From Pedobacter fastidiosus (GTDB lineage: Bacteria; Bacteroidota; Bacteroidia; Sphingobacteriales; Sphingobacteriaceae), in contig NZ_JACRYL010000001.1 in assembly GCF_014306625.1 (NCBI RefSeq), forward strand, positions 47,917 through 111,916: 64,000 nt of DNA. Direction: 5' to 3'. Positions 1 to 8,575 of the stretch are shown here, in pieces (within the stretch, counting starts at the first letter, position 1; every line of letters begins with the position of its first letter). Both the position numbers and the translations under genes were made by a program. Under the pieces are notes generated by a model. It saw nothing but the letters and a program-made list of their open reading frames with translations, was not told the origin of the DNA and searched no databases.

Positions 1-2
1 GT

Positions 3-668
3 TCTGCAGCTGAAGTTACCGGTGCTACAATCAACACTGCATTATTGGCTCATTATTACAATCAATTAATTGCCGTTAACGATGAATTGGGTGCAAATAG
101 CAGTAATTTATTGCAAACAGCTTTAACTTTTCCAGATGTAATTAACTACAAAGAGGAAAGCGTTTCTGAAGATGAGTGGAATCATTTATATAAAATATTT
201 ACGCAGGCCGTTGTTAGTTTTAACAAATTTAGAGAAGATGAGGGCGCTGTCTTAAAATCTGATTTAGAATTACGAATTAAGAACATTCTTTCGTACTTCA
301 AATCTGTAGAAGAATTGGAACCAAAACGACTTTCGGCCATTCGTGATAAGTTTACTCAGTTTTTAGATGATGCAGTGGGCAAGGTTAACATCGACCAAAA
401 CCGTTTTGAGCAGGAATTGATTTATTACATTGATAAAATCGATATTACTGAAGAAAAAACACGTTTAAAAAGTCATTGCGATTACTTTTTGCAAACTTTA
501 ACCAGCAAAGAGGCAAACGGTAAAAAGTTGGGTTTCATCTCTCAAGAAATTGGTAGAGAAATTAATACCATGGGTGCAAAAGCAAATGATGCGCAGATGC
601 AACAATTTGTGGTTGGTATGAAAGAAGAATTAGAAAAGATAAAAGAACAGTTATTAAACGTATTATAG
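3..668 (+). CDS. YicC/YloC family endoribonuclease (C-terminal part, cut by window edge)
   Basis: This is the last 221 codons of a YicC/YloC-family stress-linked endoribonuclease. The frame is open back to base 3, so the gene begins outside the window and the TTG at 45 is not the real start. The family is usually about 290 residues, so roughly 70 N-terminal residues are missing. The C-terminal DUF1732 region is complete and carries the family block REINTMGAKANDAQ near the end. Family members are known to cleave RNA; nothing here shows the target. Gene order YicC-gmk-nadD is common in Bacteroidota, and gmk follows after 70 bp. Confidence 0.9.
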   Translation, partial: SAAEVTGATINTALLAHYYNQLIAVNDELGANSSNLLQTALTFPDVINYKEESVSEDEWNHLYKIFTQAVVSFNKFREDEGAVLKSDLELRIKNILSYFKSVEELEPKRLSAIRDKFTQFLDDAVGKVNIDQNRFEQELIYYIDKIDITEEKTRLKSHCDYFLQTLTSKEANGKKLGFISQEIGREINTMGAKANDAQMQQFVVGMKEELEKIKEQLLNVL

Positions 669-735
669 AAAGCCTAAAGCTTAAAGCTCAAAGCTTAAAG
701 CTTTGGACTTTCTGTTTTTAGTCTTTAGTTTTAAA
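669..735. repeat. AAAGCTTAAAGCT-type short repeat before gmk
   Basis: The gap between YicC and gmk consists of repeated AAAGCTTAAAGCT and TTTAGTCTTTAG words. Similar tracts sit directly before the methyltransferase start at 7831 and the carbamoyltransferase start at 22453. In the first two cases the repeat keeps a frame open and creates a false upstream TTG start. Confidence 0.6.
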
Positions 736-738
736 AAA

Positions 739-1308
739 ATGAAACAAGGCAAACTAATTATATTTTCAGCACCATCGGGAGCAGGCAAAACAACAATAGT
801 ACACCACTTATTAACTAAATTTCCCGAGCTTAGCTTTTCTATTTCAGCTACCACCCGCGAATTACGAGGTGCAGAAACGCATGAAAACGACTACTATTTT
901 ATTACTAAGGAAGAGTTTTTGCATAAAGTTGCCCGTCAAGAATTTGTTGAGTTTGAAGAGGTTTATAATGGAACTTTCTACGGAACCTTACGTTCAGAAA
1001 TTGAACGCATTTGGGATGATGGAAAGCATGTAATTTTCGACATTGATGTTGAAGGCGGAATTCGTTTAAAAAGAAAATATGAAGAAGATGCTTTAGCTAT
1101 TTTTGTTCAGCCTCCCTCATTAGAAGTTTTAAAAGAGCGTTTAAGCGGTAGAGGAACAGATAGTTCAGAAAAACTGCAAGAGCGTTTTATCAAAGCTGAA
1201 AAGGAATTAACCTATGCCGATAAATTTGATGTGATTTTAAAAAACTACGATTTAGCAACAGCTTGTGCTGAAGCGGAAAAGTTGGTTGGAGATTTTTTAA
1301 AGAGCTAA
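739..1308 (+). CDS. gmk: Guanylate kinase
   Basis: Guanylate kinase converts GMP and ATP to GDP and ADP in the cytoplasm. The product is 189 residues, the normal size. The P-loop APSGAGKTT lies at about residues 11-19, followed by the GMP-binding TTRELRGAE segment and the EFVEFEEVYNGTFYGT region typical of Gmk. I chose ATG 739 because MKQGKLIIFSAPSG is the family start; a TTG at 703 would add 12 residues encoded by the intergenic AGCTTTA repeat. It lies between yicC and nadD, probably in one transcript. Confidence 0.96.
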   Translation: MKQGKLIIFSAPSGAGKTTIVHHLLTKFPELSFSISATTRELRGAETHENDYYFITKEEFLHKVARQEFVEFEEVYNGTFYGTLRSEIERIWDDGKHVIFDIDVEGGIRLKRKYEEDALAIFVQPPSLEVLKERLSGRGTDSSEKLQERFIKAEKELTYADKFDVILKNYDLATACAEAEKLVGDFLKS

Positions 1309-1326
1309 GGCATTTCGCCTTATTGG

Positions 1327-1434
1327 TCGTGATTGCGAGGCACGAAGTTACATAGCAATCCCTTTGGGACAATCTCATTTGACGATCTAATTTAAATGTT
1401 CGATTAAGATTGCTTCGTGCCTCGCAATCACGAT
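1327..1434. repeat. Palindromic repeat, family A copy 1
   Basis: Outer arms are GATTGCGAGGCACGAAG and, inverted, CTTCGTGCCTCGCAATC, separated by about 60 bp of less related sequence. It fills the gap between gmk and nadD. Five more copies occur at 22228, 23588, 31897, 36371 and 41154. The shape resembles REP/BIME elements spread by Y1 (RAYT) transposases; no such transposase gene is in the window. Confidence 0.85.
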
Positions 1435-1458
1435 TTGGTTTAAACTGATAACTACAAA

Positions 1459-2031
1459 TTGAAAACTGGTCTATTCTTCGGTTCTTACAATCCAATCCAC
1501 ACTGGGCATTTAATTATTGCTAACTATATGGCCAACCACACCGAACTCGATGAAGTTTGGTTAGTGGTTTCTCCACACAATCCGCTTAAAGATAAAAGTG
1601 GATTAACCAATATGTACGATCGATTGGAAATGGCCAAGTTAGCTACTGAAAATGCGGAACACATTCGGGTTAGCGATATCGAATTTGCGTTGCCTCAGCC
1701 ATCTTACACCATTGATACCTTAACCTATTTGCACGAAAAATATCCAGAAAAAGAATTCGTGCTGATTATGGGAGCCGATAATTTAGTTTCTTTTAAAAAG
1801 TGGAAGAACTATGAAGTGCTTCTAAAAAACTATCAAATTTACGTTTATCCACGTCCTGATGCTCATGTTGCCGAATGGGAAAATCACCCTTCGATTACGT
1901 TTACCAAAACCCCATTAATGGAAATTTCTTCAACTTTTATTCGCAAAGCGATTAAGGAAAATAAGAATATCCAGTTCTTTCTGCCAGATAAAGTCATCGA
2001 TTTTATTGAAGGAAAGGGGATGTATCGGTAA
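1459..2031 (+). CDS. nadD: Nicotinate-nucleotide adenylyltransferase
   Basis: NadD adenylylates nicotinate mononucleotide to deamido-NAD in NAD synthesis. The product is 190 residues. The nucleotidyltransferase HxGH motif is HTGH at residues 14-17 within LFFGSYNPIHTGH, and the second motif ISSTFIR is near residue 156. The start is TTG: there is no in-frame ATG or GTG between an in-frame TAA at 1441 and the conserved N-terminus, so TTG is forced by the family alignment. It follows gmk with a family A palindrome between them. Confidence 0.95.
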   Translation: MKTGLFFGSYNPIHTGHLIIANYMANHTELDEVWLVVSPHNPLKDKSGLTNMYDRLEMAKLATENAEHIRVSDIEFALPQPSYTIDTLTYLHEKYPEKEFVLIMGADNLVSFKKWKNYEVLLKNYQIYVYPRPDAHVAEWENHPSITFTKTPLMEISSTFIRKAIKENKNIQFFLPDKVIDFIEGKGMYR

Positions 2032-2580
2032 ACTCGACTTGCGAAGTTTCAAGGGGAACAAGGGTGGGGAAAACTTATGAAGTCTTTTAAGAAGGTGATT
2101 AACCCAATAGAAATTCATTTGAAAAGCAAGCACAGCGATCAGATTATCGTCCGGCTGGCTTTCCGCTAAATCCCGATGAAACCTGTGCAACAAGCAAGCA
2201 TACTACTACAATGGAAAAGCCGATGCTTAAATCGGGGATACCGCTTCAATCCAGTTTATATATAAAATGTTCTGCAATTATTAAAGGTTGAGATTTGCTT
2301 TAAAGAAAAGCAATAAGCCTGTGATTTTTTTAAAACGGAACGATTTTAATGTGCACAGTTTTAAGTTAAATAAACCCGACAGCCGCGGCAATACTTTTTT
2401 TGATAACGATTATTTCCAACCGATCATGTTAGTTATTGACTGAGTTTTCTGCACTGAATTTTATTAACCCCACTCAAAAAAAGATTGTAGCAAATGGCGG
2501 GACTGCAATTGCCAAAAGCTTCTAACATTCGTTTTCTGATAATAGATAACTTGGTATAAACCTTAATCACCAGATATAGA
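2032..2580. other. Gene-free region with degenerate repeats
   Basis: About 550 bp without a convincing gene. Short ORFs here have no recognisable family or composition. The part from 2371 to 2520 matches a four-copy composite repeat described separately. The part from about 2100 to 2260 has AATCCCGAT and ATCGGGGAT words in inverted order, like other decayed intergenic repeats. Confidence 0.6.
2371..2520 (+). repeat. Composite dispersed element, copy 1
   Basis: The left end TAAACCCGACAGCCGCGGCA followed by ATACTTTTTT, and the right end AAAAAAAGATTGTAGCAAA followed by TGGCGGGACTGC, match the ends of elements at 25224-25410, 43091-43251 (inverted) and 43474-43590. The core between the ends differs in every copy. 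No ORF is present. Confidence 0.6.
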
Positions 2581-2618
2581 GTATAAAATAAAAATGGTCT
2601 GCTAGGACACAGACCATT
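2581..2618 (-). terminator. Rho-independent terminator of the RsmI-like gene
   Basis: Perfect 9-bp stem AATGGTCTG / CAGACCATT (2593-2601 and 2610-2618), followed on the minus strand by a T-rich run. It lies 7 bp beyond the stop codon of the minus-strand gene. Confidence 0.85.
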
Positions 2619-2624
2619 GTGTAA

Positions 2625-3326
2625 CTAATACAATAAAAATATAGCAGGCTTTTTATGTAAATCTATCGTTTCCTTACGCCACAGATAAACGGTTTGAGTT
2701 TTAATAAATTCGTCTTCGCCCGTTAAGTTACAAGCAATACAAAGCTGAGAACTCGGCTTACAGCTTTTCAAAATTTCTTCTAGCATTTGGTTATTGCGAA
2801 AAGGTGTTTCGATAAAAATTTGAGTTTGTTTATAACGACTGGCCGATAAATCTAAATCTTTAACACGTTTGGTACGTTGTTCCTTATCAATAGGTAAATA
2901 ACCCCAAAAAGCAAAACTCTGTCCGTTAAAGCCAGATGCCATAAGTGCGAGCAAAATAGAACTCGGGCCAACCAAAGGCACCACTTTAATCCCTCTTTTA
3001 TGCGCTTCGGCAACAATATCGGCTCCCGGATCTGCAATACCCGGACACCCTGCTTCGCTCATTAAACCAACATCTTTACCCGCTAAAAGCTCAACAAAGA
3101 ACTGACTTAAATCGGTACGATTATGTTTCCCATAATCATGAACGATTAAATCTTTTTGAGGCGTTTTTAAACCAGCCTCTTTTAAAAACCGACGAGCGGT
3201 TTTACTATTTTCAACTATATAAGTATCAATTTGATTAATGGTATCAACCAAATATGGCGTAAAAGTTTTGTGTGCTACCTCTTCAGCAAGAGGAACAGGA
3301 ATTAAATATAAAGTGCCGTTCTGCAT
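2625..3326 (-). CDS. Tetrapyrrole-methylase-fold SAM methyltransferase, RsmI-like
   Basis: 233-residue SAM-dependent methyltransferase of the tetrapyrrole methylase fold, closest in motifs to RsmI (16S rRNA C1402 2'-O-methyltransferase). It shows LIPVPLAEE at the N-terminus in place of RsmI's usual VATPIGN, MSEAGCPGIADPG near residue 90 and VPLVGPSSILLALMASG near residue 115. It is shorter than canonical RsmI (about 280), so it may be the second RsmI-like paralogue seen in Bacteroidota rather than RsmI itself. It is monocistronic, with a clear terminator downstream. Confidence 0.8.
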   Translation of the reverse strand: MQNGTLYLIPVPLAEEVAHKTFTPYLVDTINQIDTYIVENSKTARRFLKEAGLKTPQKDLIVHDYGKHNRTDLSQFFVELLAGKDVGLMSEAGCPGIADPGADIVAEAHKRGIKVVPLVGPSSILLALMASGFNGQSFAFWGYLPIDKEQRTKRVKDLDLSASRYKQTQIFIETPFRNNQMLEEILKSCKPSSQLCIACNLTGEDEFIKTQTVYLWRKETIDLHKKPAIFLLY

Positions 3327-3605
3327 GGTGCAAAAATACTCACAAAAAATAGAATTTAAGTTTTAAAGTTTAACTGATGTACAGTATAATCTCTTTTGTA
3401 AACAGTTGTGTAGCAAATTTTATTTCTAAATGACTTATTTTCTGCACAATTATACCCGACTTAAAACGTTAAATAAGAGTTAAATATGCCATTGGATGCA
3501 ATATTTGGCACAAATGATAAAAACTATGCAAGCATATTAAACCTTGGATAATTTTGGTTCTCTAATTGATACACACATGATAGGTTATTAAAAATAAACA
3601 CACAA

Positions 3606-5273
3606 ATGAAAACACTGAAATTTACGGCTATTGTGCTGGGGCTTTTTAGCCTCCTTGCCGGAACCACAACCCTAGTCAGGGCACAAGACTACCAAGACAG
3701 TTACCAGGATGATGGCTACAGTACTGGAAACGTTTCTATGCAAACCTTTTACGATGAGCTTTCTCCGTATGGAACTTGGATTCAAGATCCGCAATACGGT
3801 TATGTTTGGCGTCCGGATATAGATCAGAATGAGTTCCGCCCATATTACACTAATGGCCGTTGGGCTATGACGGAATATGGTAACACTTGGGTTTCTAATT
3901 ACGATTGGGGATGGGCACCGTTTCACTATGGCCGTTGGGTAATTAATAGTTACAGACAATGGATTTGGTTACCTGATACCAACTGGGGTCCAGCTTGGGT
4001 AGATTGGAGAAGTGGAGATGGTTATTATGGTTGGGCACCAATGGCGCCAAGTATTAGCATTAATTTAAGCTTCGGTCGTCGTTATTCAGTACCAGAATTC
4101 TGTTGGAACTTTATTCCACAATCGAATATCTATATTAATACTTTCCCAAGATATGATTATGGTCGTAATAATGTTTACATCCGCAATACAACCATCATTA
4201 ACAACACTTATGTGTACAACAGAAGAAGTTATTATGGTGGCCCAAGAATGGAAGATATTAGAAGAGCAACCAATCGCGATGTAAGAGTTTACAGATTCGA
4301 CCAAAGTAATAGACCAGGAGCAAGTAGAATTGATAGTAGGGCGGTTTCTATTTACAGACCAAGACCAGAACGTAATGTGGTTGATAATCGCAATGCGGCA
4401 CCAAGAAAATTTGAACAAGGAAACGCAGGTTTTGCAAGAAACGGTAGAGGAAATGATAACACAACCCGTGGAGGAAACAATAATACAGACAACAGGTTTG
4501 GAAACAGAAATGACAATAGAAGTGGACAACCTGATGGACGTACTAACGGAAATGTAGATAGGGGTAATAATAATCAGCCTAATACAAGAGGTGGCGTTTA
4601 TAATAGAGATGCAAATGGAAGAACTGATCGTGTAGGCCAGAATAATGGGCAAGCTAATGTTGATAGAACTCAAGATCAGCAACGTGCCCAGCAAGCGCAA
4701 CAACAAAGAGCAGAGCGTGGAGGTCAACAGGATCGAATGAGCCAAGATCAACAACGTGCTCAACGAGATGTGCAAATTCAACAACAACGCGGTCAACAAG
4801 CAGATCAACAAAGAGCACAACGTGATGCGCAGGTTCAGCAACAACGCGGTCAACAGGCAGATCAACAAAGAGCACAACGTGATGCGCAGGTTCAGCAACA
4901 ACGCGGTCAACAAGTAGAGCAACAAAGAGCTCAACGTGATGCACAGGTTCAGCAACAACGTAGTCAGCAGGCAGAACAGCAACGTGCACAACAAGCGCAA
5001 CAGCGTTCTGCCCAAGTAGAGCAACAAAGAGCTCAACGTGATGCTCAAGCACAGCAACAACGCAGTCAGCAGGCAGAACAACAACGTGCGCAACAATCAC
5101 AACAACGAGAAGCGCAGGTTCAACAACAAAGAGCTCAGCAGCAACAACAACAGCAACAACGTACAGAACAAAGAAGAACTGAAGCACCACAACAACAGCA
5201 ACAACAACAACAAAATCGTGGTGGTGAAAGAAGTGGCTCTGAAGGAAGACCATCAAGAGGTGGTAGAGGATAG
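3606..5273 (+). CDS. Secreted DUF6600 protein with Gln-rich repeat tail
   Basis: 555 residues with a signal peptide (residues 1 to about 26, cleavage after VRA). Residues about 45-165 form a DUF6600-type Trp/Tyr-rich domain with repeated GRW, WGWAPFHYGRW, WVDWRSGDGYYGWAP segments. Residues about 250-350 are Asn/Gly/Arg-rich. From about 355 the tail is Gln/Arg/Ala-rich, including a 19-residue unit repeated three times almost exactly, then decayed copies, and a run of glutamines. Function is unknown; the tail is likely disordered or coiled-coil and outside the inner membrane. A terminator follows 8 bp after the stop. Confidence 0.85.
   Translation: MKTLKFTAIVLGLFSLLAGTTTLVRAQDYQDSYQDDGYSTGNVSMQTFYDELSPYGTWIQDPQYGYVWRPDIDQNEFRPYYTNGRWAMTEYGNTWVSNYDWGWAPFHYGRWVINSYRQWIWLPDTNWGPAWVDWRSGDGYYGWAPMAPSISINLSFGRRYSVPEFCWNFIPQSNIYINTFPRYDYGRNNVYIRNTTIINNTYVYNRRSYYGGPRMEDIRRATNRDVRVYRFDQSNRPGASRIDSRAVSIYRPRPERNVVDNRNAAPRKFEQGNAGFARNGRGNDNTTRGGNNNTDNRFGNRNDNRSGQPDGRTNGNVDRGNNNQPNTRGGVYNRDANGRTDRVGQNNGQANVDRTQDQQRAQQAQQQRAERGGQQDRMSQDQQRAQRDVQIQQQRGQQADQQRAQRDAQVQQQRGQQADQQRAQRDAQVQQQRGQQVEQQRAQRDAQVQQQRSQQAEQQRAQQAQQRSAQVEQQRAQRDAQAQQQRSQQAEQQRAQQSQQREAQVQQQRAQQQQQQQQRTEQRRTEAPQQQQQQQQNRGGERSGSEGRPSRGGRG
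4788..5138 (+). repeat. 57-bp in-frame tandem repeat in the DUF6600 gene
   Basis: Three near-identical 57-bp units begin at 4788, 4845 and 4902, each encoding RGQQADQQRAQRDAQVQQQ or a close variant. Shortened and diverged units continue to about 5138. The period is a multiple of three, so copy-number changes keep the frame. Confidence 0.85.
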
Positions 5274-5280
5274 ATTGATA

Positions 5281-5308
5281 AGTCCCGATGAAAATCGGGA
5301 CTTTTTTT
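5281..5308 (+). terminator. Rho-independent terminator of the DUF6600 gene
   Basis: Stem AGTCCCGAT / ATCGGGACT with GAAA loop, then a run of seven T. It begins 8 bp after the stop codon. Confidence 0.9.
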
Positions 5309-5316
5309 ATGCCCCA

Positions 5317-5940
5317 TTATTCCCCAACTGCGATTGGCAGGTTACTCAAATCTTTTCCTCTATAAGTGCTTTCGGCATTAGGGTGTAAATTTTCCGGATC
5401 TAAAAGAAAAGTTTCAATTCTCAATTCAAGTCCGAATTTAATTTCAGAATCAGCATCATCACCTATTATTAAAATGTCATCCTTTTTCAGATTATATTTT
5501 TCAATTAAGTGTAGAAAGGCTTCTTTTTTGTTCGATGATCCTGCATCAACCACAAAAATTTCTTCAAAATCATCGGCTATGCCCAGCATTATTACTTTAG
5601 AATTTTGTTGTTTTGGAAAGCCAGCGGTAACAATAAATTTTCTTCCTTTTAAATCTTTAATGTAGTGGTAATCTTCGCTTGGTTTTAAGGTGGCCGTAAC
5701 CGATCTATTGCTTAAATATTCTATAGCACGCTCTGTAGCTTCTGGTTTAAAGCCATATTTTTTGGCTATTTTTTGAAACGGCGTTGTAAGCATTTCCTTT
5801 TTTGCCATTTGCTTTTGTTCCTCAGAAATCCCTAAGTCTAATTGATCGAGCAGACTGTAAATCCCACTCATTAACTGTTCTTCGTTCGGTTTTGTAAAAT
5901 AAATGGTATTATCTAAATCGATAAAAAATACATGCTTCAT
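5317..5940 (-). CDS. HAD-superfamily hydrolase
   Basis: 207-residue cytoplasmic haloacid-dehalogenase phosphatase. Motif I is FFIDLDNT with D8 and D10 as nucleophile and acid/base, motif II is the VTAGF threonine region, a KKEAF lysine serves as motif III, and motif IV is IIGDDADSEIKFG. The FFIDLDNTIY start and helical cap resemble pyrimidine 5'-nucleotidase-type (Sdt1-like) HAD enzymes, but the substrate cannot be read from sequence. It converges on the DUF6600 gene, with that gene's terminator between. Confidence 0.85.
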   Translation of the reverse strand: MKHVFFIDLDNTIYFTKPNEEQLMSGIYSLLDQLDLGISEEQKQMAKKEMLTTPFQKIAKKYGFKPEATERAIEYLSNRSVTATLKPSEDYHYIKDLKGRKFIVTAGFPKQQNSKVIMLGIADDFEEIFVVDAGSSNKKEAFLHLIEKYNLKKDDILIIGDDADSEIKFGLELRIETFLLDPENLHPNAESTYRGKDLSNLPIAVGE

Positions 5941-6018
5941 TGTGGATTGGTTTTTGTAAGATAAAAAAAATAAAACACCATTAGCTTAAATATGTTTATT
6001 AACTAAAGATTAAAGATC

Positions 6019-6246
6019 ATGAAGAAAGAAACAAAAATTATAGTAGGCGTATTAGCCGGAGCAGCATTAGGAGCAACAATCGCATTGGCATTATCTTCAG
6101 ATTCTTCCAGCGATATAAAAGGTAAATTATCAGATTTTTTTGCTGATTTGTTAGATGTATCAAAAGATAAACTAGCGGGCTTGGCAGATAAAGCTTCAAG
6201 CGTAGCAGATAAGGTAAAAGATAAAATAGCAGATATTAATGCTTAA
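6019..6246 (+). CDS. Small YtxH-like membrane protein
   Basis: 75 residues: a short basic N-terminus, a Gly/Ala-rich transmembrane helix (about residues 8-26) and an amphipathic helical tail rich in Lys, Asp and Ala. This is the pattern of YtxH-family envelope-stress proteins, which are of unknown mechanism. It is monocistronic with its own terminator 8 bp after the stop. Confidence 0.75.
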   Translation: MKKETKIIVGVLAGAALGATIALALSSDSSSDIKGKLSDFFADLLDVSKDKLAGLADKASSVADKVKDKIADINA

Positions 6247-6254
6247 AGAATAGG

Positions 6255-6282
6255 AAATGCCGGAAATATCCGGCATTTTTAT
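6255..6282 (+). terminator. Rho-independent terminator of the YtxH-like gene
   Basis: Stem AAATGCCGG / CCGGCATTT with 6-nt loop followed by T residues. Confidence 0.88.
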
Positions 6283-6307
6283 TCTACATAATTTCTAACC
6301 ATCACAA

Positions 6308-7744
6308 ATGAAAATTGCTTTTCACGGTGCAGCCCGTACAGTTACAGGTAGTAAGCACCTCATTACGCTTAAAAACGATACTCAAATATTATTAGACTGT
6401 GGCCTTTTTCAAGGGATGGGCCATGTTACGGACAAGCTTAACGATTATTTTGGTTTTGATGCCAAAAAAGTTACCTATCTGGTTTTATCTCATGCACACA
6501 TAGATCACTGCGGTTTATTGCCAAAACTTGTTGCCGAAGGCTTTAGTGGTAAAATTTTTTGTACTTCTGCCACAATGGATTTGGCTAGGATTTTAATGAT
6601 GGATTCTGCAAAAATTCAAATGCAGGATGCCGAATTCTCCAATCGCCATTTACGCCAAGGCGAAGAAATGGAAGAACCACTTTACACAGATGATGATGTT
6701 GTAAAAACGGTGAGTTTGATGAAGATTGTAGAGTACGAGGAAGATTTCGAAATTGAACCAAACATTCGACTAAAATTTACAGACGCAGGCCATATTTTAG
6801 GTAGTGCGGCCGTTCACCTAACCATCACTGAAGATAATAAACCTACAAGAATTACCTTTAGCGGTGATGTTGGTCGTTATGGGGATTTATTATTAAAAAG
6901 CCCACAGCAGTTTGATCAGGCAGATTATATTTTGATGGAATCTACTTATGGCGATTCTCTACATAAAGATTTAGATCCAATTGAGGATATGTTGCTGGAA
7001 ATCATCAGCAATACTTGCAATGTAAAAAAGGGTAAAGTAATTATCCCCGCTTTTAGTGTTGGCAGAACTCAAGAGTTATTATATGCTTTAAATGGATTGG
7101 AGCTTAAGGGCAAACTGCCCGATATTCCTTATTATGTTGATAGTCCCTTATCCTCAAAAGCCACGGAGATTCTAAAAAATCATCCGGAGGTTTATAATAA
7201 TGGAGTTAAGGAAACCTTAAAAATAGATCATGATGTTTTTGCATTCAAGGGTCTGCGCTTTATAGAAAGTGTAGAGGAATCTAAAGCTTTAAATGATGAT
7301 CCTCGACCTTGTGTAATTATTTCAGCATCGGGCATGGCCGAGGCAGGAAGAGTTAAACATCACATCAGAAACAATATTGGAAACCAAAAAAATACAATTT
7401 TAATGGTTGGTTACTGCGAGCCAAATTCGCTCGGCGGAAGATTAATGGCGGGACAAAAAGTTGTTGAGATTTTTAGAGAAGAGTACGATGTGAGAGCTGA
7501 AGTTAAATCCATAAAATCTATGAGTGCGCATGGCGATCATGAAGATTTGCTCAAATTTTTGTCTTGTCAAGATCCAGATAAAGTTAAACAGTTATTTTTG
7601 GTTCATGGAGAATATGAAGTGCAACAACATTTTGCAACAACCTTAAAAGAACATGGTTTTAAGCATGTTGCTATTCCAGAATATCATCAAGAGTTTGGCC
7701 TCACCCCAGCCCTCTCCGAAGGAGAGGGAGCGCAACCGGTATAG
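6308..7744 (+). CDS. MBL-fold beta-CASP RNA-processing hydrolase
   Basis: 478 residues with a metallo-beta-lactamase fold. The zinc motif HAHIDH is at residues 62-67, followed by a GDVGRYGD Asp ligand, a beta-CASP insert (about 210-330), the RNA-specificity motif SASGMAEAGRVKHH near 345 and SMSAHGDHEDL near 405. Family members are RNA endo/exonucleases related to CPSF73 and RNase J. The last residues LTPALSEGEGAQPV come from a dispersed repeat with palindrome CCCTCTCC / GGAGAGGG, so the native protein probably ends near HQEFG and the stop has been supplied by the repeat. Confidence 0.88.
   Translation: MKIAFHGAARTVTGSKHLITLKNDTQILLDCGLFQGMGHVTDKLNDYFGFDAKKVTYLVLSHAHIDHCGLLPKLVAEGFSGKIFCTSATMDLARILMMDSAKIQMQDAEFSNRHLRQGEEMEEPLYTDDDVVKTVSLMKIVEYEEDFEIEPNIRLKFTDAGHILGSAAVHLTITEDNKPTRITFSGDVGRYGDLLLKSPQQFDQADYILMESTYGDSLHKDLDPIEDMLLEIISNTCNVKKGKVIIPAFSVGRTQELLYALNGLELKGKLPDIPYYVDSPLSSKATEILKNHPEVYNNGVKETLKIDHDVFAFKGLRFIESVEESKALNDDPRPCVIISASGMAEAGRVKHHIRNNIGNQKNTILMVGYCEPNSLGGRLMAGQKVVEIFREEYDVRAEVKSIKSMSAHGDHEDLLKFLSCQDPDKVKQLFLVHGEYEVQQHFATTLKEHGFKHVAIPEYHQEFGLTPALSEGEGAQPV
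7699..7730. repeat. CCCTCTCCgaaGGAGAGGG repeat at the beta-CASP 3' end
   Basis: Palindrome CCCTCTCC (7710-7717) / GGAGAGGG (7721-7728) inside a CCTCACCCCAGCC context familiar as an intergenic repeat. It is translated here as the C-terminal TPALSEGEG. Confidence 0.65.
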
Positions 7745-7747
7745 ATA

Positions 7748-7828
7748 ATTTGCTTAAGTCACTTGGCTTTTATCTTTTTGCTTTAAGCTTTGGTCTTTTT
7801 CCTTTCAGCTTTCTCTCTATCTTTGTGC
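7748..7828. repeat. TTTAAGCTTTGGTC-type tract before the methyltransferase
   Basis: A CT-rich tract with GCTTTAAGCTTTGGTC words ends just before ATG 7831. It is of the same kind as at 669-735 and 22400-22450. It keeps the frame open to a TTG at 7750 and would add 27 hydrophobic residues if read as coding. Confidence 0.5.
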
Positions 7829-7830
7829 CT

Positions 7831-8517
7831 ATGGATGTTTTTGGTAAAGCGCTTACTGATATTTATAAAACTGGCGAAGCCGACGTGCTTTGGTTACATA
7901 ACTCTTACGGTGAACCGGAAGAAATGCCTTTAGAGTTTTTCTTTCGTGATGATGAAGATATGCCTGTTTTAGAACTTCAGGCTTTGCATATGTGTGAGGG
8001 TAAAGTTTTAGATATTGGTGCTGGTGTTGGAAGTCATGCTTTACTTTTACAAGCCTTTAATATTGATGTTACGGCAATTGATGTATCTGAAGCTGCGGTA
8101 AATATTATGAAAGATCGTGGTGTAAAAAAAGCCCTGTTGCAAGATGTTTACACATACAAAGAGAAATTCGATACCATTTTTATGCTGATGAATGGAATCG
8201 GTGTAACGGGGACTTTGCCTGGCTTTAAAGATTTTTTGATTAAGATAAAAGAGTTATTAAATCCCAACGGACAGGTCATTTTTGATTCATCAGATATTTC
8301 TTATTTATATGAAGATTTACCAAGACCTCAAAATCAATATTATGGTGAGGTTTCTTATCAATATGAATATAAGGGTGAGAAGGGAAATTGGTTTAATTGG
8401 ATTTATATAGATGAGGAAACAATAAAAGCTACAGCAGAAGAAACGGGTTGGAATTGTGAGCTTATCTTTGATGATGGTGAGGATCAATATTTGGTTCGAT
8501 TAACACAAAAAATATAA
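7831..8517 (+). CDS. Class I SAM-dependent methyltransferase
   Basis: 228 residues from ATG 7831. Motif I is VLDIGAGVGSHALLLQ (about 59-74), followed by VTAIDVSEAAV (motif II) and FDTIFMLMNGIG (motif III/IV), a Rossmann-type small-molecule methyltransferase. Substrate unknown. ATG 7831 was chosen over TTG 7750 because the extra residues are encoded by a low-complexity repeat and MDVFGKALTDIY is a natural soluble start. It may be cotranscribed with the beta-CASP gene. Confidence 0.82.
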   Translation: MDVFGKALTDIYKTGEADVLWLHNSYGEPEEMPLEFFFRDDEDMPVLELQALHMCEGKVLDIGAGVGSHALLLQAFNIDVTAIDVSEAAVNIMKDRGVKKALLQDVYTYKEKFDTIFMLMNGIGVTGTLPGFKDFLIKIKELLNPNGQVIFDSSDISYLYEDLPRPQNQYYGEVSYQYEYKGEKGNWFNWIYIDEETIKATAEETGWNCELIFDDGEDQYLVRLTQKI

Positions 8518-8537
8518 TAGGTTTTAACAAATAGCGA

Positions 8538-8563
8538 AATCGCCTTCAATTACGAAGGCGATT
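8538..8563. terminator. Bidirectional hairpin between convergent genes
   Basis: Ten-base stem AATCGCCTTC / GAAGGCGATT with a 6-nt loop between the convergent methyltransferase and DUF5694 genes. The T runs are weak on both sides. Confidence 0.6.
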
Positions 8564-8575
8564 CATTATTATAAT

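Noticed and set aside
703..738. TTG start 12 codons before gmk
   Set aside because: The added residues are encoded by the intergenic AGCTTTA repeat; ATG 739 gives the family N-terminus.
1930..2193. 87-residue minus-strand ORF across the nadD end
   Set aside because: Overlaps nadD antisense and has no family features.
4086..5096. 336-residue Leu-rich ORF on the minus strand inside the DUF6600 gene
   Set aside because: It is the antisense of the CAA/CAG repeat region; composition is an artefact of the repeat and the plus-strand frame has a signal peptide and recognised domain.
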